Shown here piece after piece: positions 1 through 5,214 of a DNA stretch of 7,663 nt. The notes under the pieces are model-generated. The model searched no databases. It worked only from the letters and a program-made list of their open reading frames with translations, and was not told the DNA's origin. The stretch comes from Vulcanisaeta sp. MG_3. Its GTDB lineage: Archaea; Thermoproteota; Thermoprotei; Thermoproteales; Thermocladiaceae. The stretch spans positions 1 through 7,663 of the forward strand of contig LOCH01000038.1 of NCBI GenBank assembly GCA_001516765.1. Direction: 5' to 3'. Both the position numbers and the translations under genes were made by a program. The number at the start of each line of letters is the position of its first letter. Position 1 is the first letter of the stretch.

Positions 1-1
1 A

Positions 2-199
2 AAACATGAACTGGAGAAAGTACGAAGGAAATCAAACCCACTTGTTCCACACGAAATCGTAACCCTCCTACAACACATCATGGAGAACGCAAAGGCTAGC
101 CTAGAGCAAAGCCCCGCGGTGCTGGCCCGGGGCAAACCCATGAACCCAGCCAGAGGAGCCAATGAAGGCTGGGCGAGGAAACCTCCCACACCCTCTTAG
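2..199 (+). CDS. tnpB: C-terminal fragment of a TnpB-like (IS605 OrfB) protein
   Basis: An open frame with no in-window start runs for 65 codons to TAG at 197-199. The tail reads ...LARGKPMNPARGANEGWARK and ends PPTPS. Proline-rich MNP...NE tails of this sort are typical of archaeal TnpB proteins downstream of the zinc finger and last RuvC motif, and the stop codon lies inside the element's terminal hairpin, as often happens in this family. TnpB is an RNA-guided nuclease encoded by IS200/IS605 elements. No zinc-finger CxxC or RuvC Asp motif is visible in the 65 residues available, so identification rests on the tail and on the hairpin context. The part before LARGK is not diagnostic and may be diverged. 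Whether the full gene is intact cannot be judged. The last four bases overlap the end of the convergent amylase gene. Confidence 0.5.
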   Translation, partial: KHELEKVRRKSNPLVPHEIVTLLQHIMENAKASLEQSPAVLARGKPMNPARGANEGWARKPPTPS

Positions 200-209
200 G
201 GCGGGGAGG
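182..209 (+). repeat. Terminal imperfect hairpin of the IS200/IS605 right end
   Basis: Outer stem 182-187/204-209 (6 bp, G+C rich), asymmetric internal loop 188-190/202-203, inner stem 191-194/198-201 (4 bp) and a 3-nt loop CTT. In this family such subterminal hairpins are bound by the TnpA transposase, and in the TnpB transcript the same region forms the 3' guide RNA scaffold. Stop codons of both flanking genes (TAG on +, TAA on -) lie in its tip. Confidence 0.55.
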
Positions 210-1326
210 AGGTCAGCTTCTCCGCATCCCCTAATACCGTTATTGCCCTTGGGGTGTCATGGGTATCTATAAAGAGCCAAGAATTGAGTAGGAGTGGCCT
301 CGGTAATAAGGCCAGTTGTCTTTTAAGGATCTGTGCAAAATCCTCAGCACTCAGGTTACCACTGAGGAATTTTATTAATGGCTCCCATACCTGGTAGTTC
401 ATGACGCCATCAACGGCATTCCTCCACAGAAATGGGTCGCCCCAAACCTCCGCAATAAATGGCTTATTAACGAACTGTCTCGCATCCCATAGGTACCATG
501 GTGGTATGCCAGCACCGACATCTATCCTGAACGCATCAACGCCCATCAGGGACCAATGAAGCATAATCCCCTTAACCCACTCGCTGGCGAACTTAACATT
601 TAGCTTAGGCATTCTTCTTACATCCATGAACTTCTCATAATCATCACCGTAGATGTAGAACCAACGGGAATACTCTGGGTCACCATCCAGTGCCCTCTTG
701 AAGGCTGGGTGTTCAGAACCTGTGTGGTGTATCGGCATGTCCAGGATAACCCTGACCCCAATAGCGTGGGCATCCCTAACTAGCTTCTTAAACGCCCTGT
801 TGCTTCCGAGGTCATCGTCCACACTCAAATAATCAAGCACGTCATACCTATGGTAAGACATGGCCCTAAATATTGGCGTTAGGTAAATGGCGTCAAAGCC
901 CATGGACCTAATGTAACCAAGCCTACGCCTAATACTTTCTAGATCACCACCAAGCCTATCCCTAGGCCCACCAACCCTTTTGCACTCAAACCTATCAACG
1001 AAAATCCCGTAGACAGCCCTAAACAACCTACGCCTCGTAATACCCAACCTAGCCCTCCTGAGGGAGCCCCTAAGCAGCAATACATTGTGCCCATTCTCGA
1101 CAGGCCCATCATCGAGCACCACCTCACCATCAACCAAGTACCTATACAGGTACCTACCCGGAGGCAACGCAACGTAGGCACAATAATCATCCCCGCAGAA
1201 TTCAAGCTCGATTGACTTCATAAAGGCCGTGAAATTGCCAATGACAAATGCAACCCTACGCGGCTTAACCCGCAACGAAAACCTAACGAAATAAAGATCA
1301 CCACTTCTATACACAGTGATTGGCAT
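196..1326 (-). CDS. GH13 alpha-amylase/neopullulanase-like glycosidase, 3'-truncated
   Basis: The 376-residue product belongs to glycoside hydrolase family 13 (hydrolysis of alpha-1,4 and/or alpha-1,6 glucans). Residues 1-85 look like an N-terminal beta-sandwich glucan-binding domain (PPGRYLYRYLVDG), as in cyclomaltodextrinases and neopullulanases. The (beta/alpha)8 barrel begins near YGIFVDRF (106-113). Conserved regions are visible: HRYD (159-162), region I DMPIHHTG (196-203), region II DAFRIDV with nucleophile D269, region III IAEVWG with acid/base E293, and region IV IDTHD with D357. Region I has His200 where Asn is usual before the conserved His. The protein ends only 19 residues after region IV, with TSSPP encoded by the neighbouring IS element end, so barrel strand 8 and domain C are missing; relatives are usually well over 450 residues. 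No signal peptide is evident. ATG at 1326 lies about 26 nt from a TATA-like box, supporting a leaderless start. Activity is doubtful. Confidence 0.85.
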   Translation of the reverse strand: MPITVYRSGDLYFVRFSLRVKPRRVAFVIGNFTAFMKSIELEFCGDDYCAYVALPPGRYLYRYLVDGEVVLDDGPVENGHNVLLLRGSLRRARLGITRRRLFRAVYGIFVDRFECKRVGGPRDRLGGDLESIRRRLGYIRSMGFDAIYLTPIFRAMSYHRYDVLDYLSVDDDLGSNRAFKKLVRDAHAIGVRVILDMPIHHTGSEHPAFKRALDGDPEYSRWFYIYGDDYEKFMDVRRMPKLNVKFASEWVKGIMLHWSLMGVDAFRIDVGAGIPPWYLWDARQFVNKPFIAEVWGDPFLWRNAVDGVMNYQVWEPLIKFLSGNLSAEDFAQILKRQLALLPRPLLLNSWLFIDTHDTPRAITVLGDAEKLTSSPP

Positions 1327-1347
1327 TCAACAACCAAGAAAGCCTCG

Positions 1348-1356
1348 ATTTTTAAC
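1348..1356 (-). promoter_or_regulatory. TATA box of the amylase-like gene
   Basis: On the minus strand this reads GTTAAAAAT, centred about 26 nt upstream of ATG 1326, so transcription would begin at or next to the start codon. A small dyad CTCAG-AAAG-CTGAG (1363-1376) lies directly upstream, where a regulator could bind; that role is speculation. Confidence 0.5.
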
Positions 1357-1390
1357 GATTAACTCAGAAAGCTGAGGCACGGCATAAAAG

Positions 1391-1400
1391 GACTTAAAAA
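1391..1400 (+). promoter_or_regulatory. TATA box of tRNA-Glu
   Basis: GACTTAAAAA is centred about 28-29 nt upstream of the mature tRNA 5' end at 1425, the expected position for an archaeal TBP site serving a tRNA gene with a very short 5' leader. Confidence 0.55.
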
Positions 1401-1424
1401 CCGAAGGTAAAAATAACCTGTCCC

Positions 1425-1502
1425 GCCCCGGTAGTATAGCCCGGTCAAGTATGTGGGCCTTTCGAGCCCATGACCCGGGTTCAAATCCCGGCCGGGGCAC
1501 CA
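1425..1502 (+). tRNA. tRNA-Glu (anticodon UUC)
   Basis: A complete cloverleaf can be folded by eye. The acceptor stem is GCCCCGG (1425-1431) with CCGGGGC (1492-1498), then discriminator A1499 and genome-encoded CCA (1500-1502). The anticodon stem TGGGC/GCCCA encloses loop CTTTCGA with anticodon TTC, reading GAA/GAG glutamate codons. The T arm is CCGGG-TTCAAAT-CCCGG. The variable loop is short (TGAC) and there is no intron. The molecule is 75 nt plus CCA. The overall sequence agrees with archaeal tRNA-Glu. Downstream is AT-rich with a short T run (1508-1511), and no tRNA-end duplication or integrase was seen that would mark an integrated element. Confidence 0.95.
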
Positions 1503-1700
1503 TGAATATTTTGAATTAATTAGGTTATATTATTAAATTTAATTAAATAAAATAACAATGACGTCAATGATTATTAGGTACTGCTACGATTCGCGATTAA
1601 TAATTGCGATTGTAACGTATTATTGCATATTTATTTATTTGAATACATTTCCATAGTTTTAAATTTATTAATATAAATTTGTTATGGTGCACCAATTTTT
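1503..1700. other. AT-rich intergenic region with short dyads
   Basis: This 198-base gap is strikingly AT-rich and holds no credible ORF. It contains TGACGTCA (1559-1566), an interrupted dyad with TACG/CGTA ends and CGC/GCG inner blocks around ATTAAT (1585-1619), and the palindrome GGTGCACC (1686-1693) placed between the TATA box and start codon of the next gene. It probably carries the upstream control region of the DUF1641-like gene. Binding proteins cannot be named. Confidence 0.4.
1671..1680 (+). promoter_or_regulatory. TATA box of the DUF1641-like gene
   Basis: ATATAAATTT is centred about 25 nt before ATG 1701, consistent with a leaderless transcript. No Shine-Dalgarno-like sequence precedes the ATG (only ATTTTT). 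The palindrome GGTGCACC lies between box and start, at roughly -15 to -8. Confidence 0.55.
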
Positions 1701-2072
1701 ATGAGTCAGGGTGATGCCAGTACAATTATGGATGCGGTGAGTAAGGCCGCGTCTCAAATGAATAAGGAAGATTTGGAGATTACGGTGAGGGAGGCTGTCC
1801 AGTGTATTCTTTGTACATTGTATGGTGTCACGTCGAAGGTTAAGCATGAGGTTAGGCCTATCGATGGTTTTCCTGACCTAATTAGGGCTTTGGGTGATCC
1901 GCATGTTAGGAAGGGCTTGGGTCTTATTATTGAGATTCTAAGGAGTTTGGGTAGGTGCTTAGAGGCTGCGGAAATGGCAGAGAAGGTTAAGGCTGGGTCC
2001 GGCCCAGTGTGTTCTTTGGAGTTACCATGTTATTTGATTGCGTATGGTGTTGGCAGTGATAATAATGCCTAG
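1701..2072 (+). CDS. DUF1641-like protein of unknown function
   Basis: A 123-residue, mostly helical, soluble protein with no signal peptide or membrane segment. The stretch at about 56-84 (FPDLIRALGDPHVRKGLG, then LIIEILRSLGR) matches my recollection of the DUF1641 core: a predicted helix, a D-P-x-V-x-x-G-L-G turn and a second helix. DUF1641 proteins have no established biochemical role; in several bacteria and archaea they sit beside formate dehydrogenase and other molybdoenzyme genes. A MoaD-like gene directly downstream fits that association. Five cysteines (35, 38, 86, 104, 110) include a C-I-L-C pair and two near the C-terminus, which could bind metal or form disulfides; this is untested inference. 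ATG 1701 is chosen because it lies about 25 nt from a TATA box. Confidence 0.75.
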   Translation: MSQGDASTIMDAVSKAASQMNKEDLEITVREAVQCILCTLYGVTSKVKHEVRPIDGFPDLIRALGDPHVRKGLGLIIEILRSLGRCLEAAEMAEKVKAGSGPVCSLELPCYLIAYGVGSDNNA

Positions 2073-2087
2073 ACCTCTGGGTTAGGC

Positions 2088-2097
2088 TTTTATATTT
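2088..2097 (+). promoter_or_regulatory. TATA box of the MoaD-like gene
   Basis: TTTTATATTT is centred at about 2092, about 26 nt before GTG 2119. It lies just after the preceding stop codon, so the two genes probably have separate promoters although they run in the same direction. Confidence 0.5.
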
Positions 2098-2118
2098 GCA
2101 GCCCTGGCTTTGTGGGTT

Positions 2119-2403
2119 GTGAGGATTAGGGTTAAATTTTTCGGTGATCTCTACGAAATAGTTGGTACGTTCCGTGTCGAGTTAGAGACACCGACTGGTC
2201 TTACGGTGCGTGAATTGGTCGATTTGATATCCCGCACGTTTAATCCTAAGTTTGCGGAAGCCGTTCTCGATAATGATGGTAAGTTGAGAGGTGAGTACGT
2301 GGTTCTTATCAATGGCAAGGCCATTGAGTGGCTCGATGGCTTATTCACAAAACTTAATGATAATGATGAAGTGGTGTTCCTACCACCAGCCGAAGGTGGC
2401 TAA
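2119..2403 (+). CDS. MoaD/ThiS-like ubiquitin-fold sulfur carrier (MoaD family)
   Basis: A 94-residue beta-grasp protein beginning RIRVKFFGDLYEIVG, the usual MoaD first strand, and ending FLPPAEGG. The C-terminal Gly-Gly is the hallmark of MoaD/ThiS/SAMP proteins: an E1-like MoaB/MoeB enzyme adenylates it and it becomes a thiocarboxylate. MoaD donates sulfur to MoaE for the molybdopterin dithiolene; archaeal relatives may also act as small modifiers (SAMPs), and sequence alone does not separate these roles. No moaE or E1 gene lies in the window. GTG 2119 is preferred: it lies about 26 nt from the TATA box and gives the standard MoaD N-terminus. TTG 2110 would add three residues (MWV) in front of it. 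The DUF1641-like gene upstream suggests a molybdenum-enzyme context. Confidence 0.85.
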   Translation: MRIRVKFFGDLYEIVGTFRVELETPTGLTVRELVDLISRTFNPKFAEAVLDNDGKLRGEYVVLINGKAIEWLDGLFTKLNDNDEVVFLPPAEGG

Positions 2404-2442
2404 ATTAAATAAATTAGTAATTAGTTCAGCCATTCAGTGATA

Positions 2443-2470
2443 CTAAGTAGAAGGAAAGGAGGAAATACTT
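2443..2470 (-). terminator. Possible pyrimidine-rich terminator of the PaREP1 unit
   Basis: On the minus strand, downstream of the PaREP1 stop, the sequence is a C/T-rich run (TTTCCTCCTTTCCTTCT at its core). Crenarchaeal termination is associated with U/pyrimidine-rich tracts without hairpins. The position between convergent genes fits, but the evidence is compositional only. Confidence 0.25.
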
Positions 2471-2511
2471 TTAGAATTCGCCAGCTCGTCACCAGCTTAC
2501 GTGTTAAGCAA

Positions 2512-2901
2512 TTACTTCTTCGATGAAGTCTCAACAACGTCTTTCGTGATTTTAAGTAGCCTCTCGATGTACGCCAGCCCCCACGCAACATTATCCACAT
2601 TATACTTAGCCTCATGGAAACCCCACACGTGTACATCGTAAGCCAATGCCCAGGTCTCGACAATCTCAGGCCTGCCCAGCCTATTGGCAACACTCCTGGC
2701 AGCGCTTCCCAGAAGCCACATGAACCACCTACCGTTTTTCCTTGCCTCCTGGGTTTCGAGTGTGTTTAGGGTTTCGGCGAGTGCCTTTATGCACTCCTCA
2801 ACAACCTTGTACATCTTCTCTGATGCTTGGACGGCATCCTTCTTATTGATGTAATCCTTAGCCTCCTCAAGGTATTTCTCGGCAAGCTCAATCCTAGCCA
2901 C
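2512..2901 (-). CDS. PaREP1 family protein (HEPN-like, putative toxin-like partner)
   Basis: A 129-residue, all-helical protein. It opens with LAEKYLEEAKDYINKKDAVQ and ASEKMYKVVEECIKALA, the paired-helix start of PaREP1 proteins, and carries the family-like signature DVHVWGFHEAKY (89-100). PaREP1 was named for a repeated family in Pyrobaculum aerophilum, is expanded in Thermoproteales and has been placed in the HEPN superfamily, whose members include RNases in toxin-antitoxin and defence systems. I do not see the classical R-x4-6-H active site; H91 and H96 are the candidate functional residues. GTG 2901 is used as start, preceded by AGGAGGGG about 2 nt upstream, a strong but closely placed ribosome site. 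An antitoxin-like small ORF lies 23 nt upstream on the same strand. The function is unknown. Confidence 0.75.
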   Translation of the reverse strand: MARIELAEKYLEEAKDYINKKDAVQASEKMYKVVEECIKALAETLNTLETQEARKNGRWFMWLLGSAARSVANRLGRPEIVETWALAYDVHVWGFHEAKYNVDNVAWGLAYIERLLKITKDVVETSSKK

Positions 2902-2924
2902 ACCCCTCCTCTTCCTAACGAACT

Positions 2925-3029
2925 CTATGATCTATTACCAAGGACCATCGTGATTGCGTCTACTATGCTTAGACCATTTTCCTCCAACGCGTCAATGAGT
3001 CTTCGGGGCACTGATATGGTTACGCTCAA
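2925..3029 (-). CDS. 34-aa antitoxin-like small protein upstream of PaREP1
   Basis: The minus frame starts at TTG 3029 and ends with TAG at 2925-2927. The product begins MSVTISVPRRLIDALEENGL and ends SIVDAITMVLGNRS. The alternating VTISVPRRL strand followed by a helix resembles the N-terminus of short ribbon-helix-helix or AbrB-like antitoxins; in Thermoproteales, similar mini-proteins often precede PaREP1 or other HEPN genes. No ATG or GTG lies between the upstream in-frame stop (3063-3065) and the TTG. A TATA box sits at 3061-3070, giving a leader of about 10 nt. The gap to the PaREP1 GTG is 23 nt with a Shine-Dalgarno-like AGGAGGGG, so the two are probably one transcript. The role as antitoxin is inferred from layout and N-terminal pattern. 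Confidence 0.6.
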   Translation of the reverse strand: MSVTISVPRRLIDALEENGLSIVDAITMVLGNRS

Positions 3030-3060
3030 GGTGTTACACCAATCACTATTTCGGTCCTGC

Positions 3061-3070
3061 TTTTATAAAG
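3061..3070 (-). promoter_or_regulatory. TATA box of the small ORF-PaREP1 unit
   Basis: On the minus strand this reads CTTTATAAAA, a near-ideal archaeal TATA box. The predicted transcript start is near 3039, about 10 nt before TTG 3029. A dyad CTCCT-ATTC-AGGAG (3090-3103) lies about 20 nt upstream of the box and could be an operator; that part is speculation. Confidence 0.55.
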
Positions 3071-3149
3071 TTAAGGTCGTTGAATAAAGCTCCTATTCAG
3101 GAGAATTACGAAAAGCCAGTTTGGGTAAAACTGAGAAGGTGAGTAGCAC

Positions 3150-3191
3150 TCAAGGCCTCAAACAAAGTGTCCAAAGGCGGGGAAGGGGTCA
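3150..3191 (+). repeat. Possible decayed IS200/IS605 right-end remnant
   Basis: Bases 3176-3191 match the right end of the element at the left of the window (200-215) at 14 of 16 positions, in the same orientation, both ending GGTCA after a GGCGGGGA core. The sequence before it (3150-3175) is only loosely similar and no longer folds into the matching hairpin. G-rich low complexity could account for part of the match. If real, it marks an old insertion immediately upstream of the lysS promoter. Confidence 0.3.
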
Positions 3192-3194
3192 TAA

Positions 3195-3204
3195 CTTATA
3201 AATT
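3195..3204 (+). promoter_or_regulatory. TATA box of lysS
   Basis: CTTATAAATT is centred about 28 nt before ATG 3228, so transcription should start within a few bases of the start codon (leaderless or nearly so). It lies only a few bases beyond the possible IS remnant. Confidence 0.6.
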
Positions 3205-3227
3205 GGTTTTCACTGATCCATTGGGTA

Positions 3228-4880
3228 ATGAGTTATACCCATTGGATTGATAGGATAGCGGGCCAGGTTCTCGAGAGGTGCCGTAGTGAGGGTAAGGACG
3301 TGTGCGTACTTAACGGTGGCTTAAGTGTTTCTGGGCTTCAGCACATCGGTAGGCTTAGGGGTGAGATAATTCTAAATAGTGTCATTGCCGAGAAGCTCAG
3401 GGATGCTGGACTTAGGGTTAGGCAGGTATTGACGCTGTACACTGTCGATCCCTGGAAGGGTAAGGATAAGCAGCTTGAGCAATTCATAAATCCGGACGTC
3501 GGTAGGAAATACATTGAGTGGCCCCTCGAGCGTGTCCCGGATCCGAAGGGTTGTCATGGGTCCTGGGTTGAGCATTACTGGAGGGATTTCGGTGATTACC
3601 TTGATTATTTCGCGAAGAACGTAGAGGTAATAACCACGGGTGAGATGTATAGGGAGCATTCGAGGATGAGGGAGTTCATAGTGATGACAATGAAGAATAG
3701 GGATAAGCTGATCGAGGTTATCAATAAGTATAGGGGTAGGAACCCGTACCCAAGGGATTGGATACCCTTTGAACCGATATGCGAGAATTGTGGTAGGATT
3801 GGTACTGCAGAGGTCACTAAATTAGATCTTGAGAAGTACGAGGTTGAGTACAAATGCACATACTGCGGCCATGTTGGTAGGGCAAGGCTGACTGATGGTA
3901 AATTACCCTGGAGGGTTGAGTGGGTTGGTGTTTGGTACACATTGAATGTGGACTTCGAACCCTACGGTAAGGACCACGCAATGCCAGGTGGTTCTAGGGA
4001 TTCCGCAATCGATGTTGCCAAGAGCGTTTACGGAATTAACCCACCACTGGGTACATGGTATGAGTGGGTTGGTTACGTGGTCAATGGTAAGGATGTGGGT
4101 GATATGGGTAGTAGTGATTTCATAGGCTTCACACCAAAGGATTGGGTTGAGGTTGCAGAACCCGAGGTGCTTAGGTACATATACATATTCCATGAACCAA
4201 CAAAGAGATTGACGTTCAGTCTAGACTCCATTTACCAGTACGTGGATATTTACGATAGAGCCGAACGCCTCTACTACGGTGTTGATAAGCCAAGCCCCAA
4301 GGAGAAGGATTACCTAGACTTGATAATAAGGTCCTTTGAGTACGCCCAGCTAAAGCCGTTGCCTAGGGAGATGCCGTTCCAACTGCCTTACCTACATGCG
4401 GTCGCTTTAATACAGACGCTACCGCAGTCATTAAGTGATGATGAGCTTATGGAGAGGGTTATTAAGAGATTGAAAGAAACGAAGATACTAAATAAGGACT
4501 TGGATGACCTATCACGTGATAGGATTAAGTCCAGGCTACTTAGGGCCCGTAATTGGGTCAATAAGTATGCACCAGATACATATAGGATCAGGGTTATTGA
4601 GGAGTTGCCTGATTCGATTAAAACATCATTAAGTGATGTCCAAAGATCTAAACTACGCATCCTATTGCAAGAACTTAATAAGTTGGATGTTTGGAGTGAG
4701 GATAATATTAAGGAGGCAATGAAGAAAGTCCCCAGGGAGAGTAAGGATGTGGAGAGGTCATTCTTCGAAGCTGTATACCTAGTATTCTTTGGTAAACCAA
4801 GTGGTCCAAGGATTGCGCCTTACTTGGCAATGTTGGGCAAGGATTTTGTATTAAGAAGGTTGGAGAGCGCATTGGGGTGA
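3228..4880 (+). CDS. lysS: Lysyl-tRNA synthetase, class I (archaeal type)
   Basis: The 550-residue product charges tRNA-Lys with lysine in the cytoplasm. It is the class I form found in most archaea and some bacteria, unrelated to the class II bacterial/eukaryotic enzyme. Visible features: the HIGH-type motif GLQHIGRLRG (36-45), a zinc-ribbon-like pair C185xxC188 and C210xxC213, the class I LysRS block FEPYGKDH followed by GGSRDS (243-259), the KMSKS-region segment DMGSSDF (292-298) with the following EPEVLRY (311-317), and a C-terminal helical anticodon-binding region (about 370-550). Length is normal for the family. The KMSKS signature is unusual: Asp stands where Lys normally follows the serines. 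ATG 3228 lies at the position predicted by the TATA box. The stop is 5 nt before the next ORF, suggesting co-transcription. Confidence 0.93.
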   Translation: MSYTHWIDRIAGQVLERCRSEGKDVCVLNGGLSVSGLQHIGRLRGEIILNSVIAEKLRDAGLRVRQVLTLYTVDPWKGKDKQLEQFINPDVGRKYIEWPLERVPDPKGCHGSWVEHYWRDFGDYLDYFAKNVEVITTGEMYREHSRMREFIVMTMKNRDKLIEVINKYRGRNPYPRDWIPFEPICENCGRIGTAEVTKLDLEKYEVEYKCTYCGHVGRARLTDGKLPWRVEWVGVWYTLNVDFEPYGKDHAMPGGSRDSAIDVAKSVYGINPPLGTWYEWVGYVVNGKDVGDMGSSDFIGFTPKDWVEVAEPEVLRYIYIFHEPTKRLTFSLDSIYQYVDIYDRAERLYYGVDKPSPKEKDYLDLIIRSFEYAQLKPLPREMPFQLPYLHAVALIQTLPQSLSDDELMERVIKRLKETKILNKDLDDLSRDRIKSRLLRARNWVNKYAPDTYRIRVIEELPDSIKTSLSDVQRSKLRILLQELNKLDVWSEDNIKEAMKKVPRESKDVERSFFEAVYLVFFGKPSGPRIAPYLAMLGKDFVLRRLESALG

Positions 4881-4885
4881 TGTAG

Positions 4886-5203
4886 ATGTTATCTAAGTTA
4901 TTAATTTTAGCGATAATCCTTGCGGTAGTAACATACACAGTACTCCTATCCTCACTCGCGGGCACCTACCTACCCAGCAAGGGTAGTTTATCGCTTGATG
5001 TGTTCATGCTATCCCTTGCCGTGGTTAGCTTCTTCACATCCTTCCTCGCAATAAAGCAGACCTGGTACGATGTTAGTACGGCGTATACTGATAGGGAGTT
5101 GATCATTGGTAGGTTAGAGAGGATTTTAGCTTTCTTCGCCCTTGGGTTGAATATAGTCAATATTATCCTCGTTTTTGCATACATACTCATTGTTGCGATT
5201 TAA
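4886..5203 (+). CDS. Small three-helix membrane protein of unknown function
   Basis: A 105-residue, strongly hydrophobic protein I do not recognise. Predicted membrane segments are about 4-25, 38-56 and 80-104. A short loop (26-37) separates the first two, and a polar, charged loop (57-79, WYDVSTAYTDRELIIGRLER) separates the second and third. The charged loop carries four of the positive residues and probably faces the cytoplasm, which would put the N-terminus outside; this topology is inference. It begins 5 nt after the lysS stop, with GGGGTGAT as a Shine-Dalgarno-like site overlapping the end of lysS, so it is probably translated from the lysS transcript. It ends 2 nt from the convergent coiled-coil gene. 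No catalytic motif is visible. The link to lysS may be only positional. Confidence 0.7.
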   Translation: MLSKLLILAIILAVVTYTVLLSSLAGTYLPSKGSLSLDVFMLSLAVVSFFTSFLAIKQTWYDVSTAYTDRELIIGRLERILAFFALGLNIVNIILVFAYILIVAI

Positions 5204-5205
5204 AA

Positions 5206-5214
5206 TTATTTTTT
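5206..5214 (+). terminator. Possible T-run terminator of the lysS transcript
   Basis: A T6 run (5209-5214) follows the stop of the membrane-protein gene by a few bases, in an A/T-rich setting. Crenarchaeal transcripts commonly end at such T tracts. The run lies inside the last codons of the convergent gene, so the two 3' ends would overlap. Confidence 0.3.

Larger units (their letters stand above)
1..216 (+). mobile_element. Right end of an IS200/IS605-type element (partial; left end outside window)
   Basis: The segment holds a TnpB-like C-terminal tail and then a terminal imperfect hairpin at 182-209. The outer stem is CCTCCC (182-187) with GGGAGG (204-209); the nested stem is CCCT (191-194) with AGGG (198-201), with a 3-nt loop. 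The hairpin is followed by GAGGTCAG, a form I associate with right ends of archaeal IS200/IS605 elements. These elements move as single strands, recognise subterminal hairpins and leave no target duplication, so no direct repeat is expected. The host junction is placed near 215-217, because beyond it the opposite strand resumes a recognisable amylase reading frame. The exact boundary is inferred, and the rest of the element lies to the left of the window. Confidence 0.6.

Noticed and set aside
1425..1502. tRNA gene as an integration (att) site
   Set aside because: No repeat of the tRNA 3' end and no integrase is visible in the window.
2421..2693. Minus-strand frame overlapping the PaREP1 3' half
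   Set aside because: Alternative frame of the PaREP1 gene with atypical Trp/Arg-rich composition.
2827..3087. Plus-strand 86-codon open frame overlapping the PaREP1 start
   Set aside because: It overlaps two better-supported minus-strand genes and their TATA box, and its translation resembles no family.
3104..3175. Possible C/D-box sRNA in the gap before lysS
   Set aside because: CTGA-like and GTGAG-like pieces occur, but no proper RTGATGA C box is paired with a D box at the right spacing.
3372..4965. Several minus-strand frames across lysS
   Set aside because: All lie opposite a strongly supported synthetase gene and show no motif or promoter of their own.
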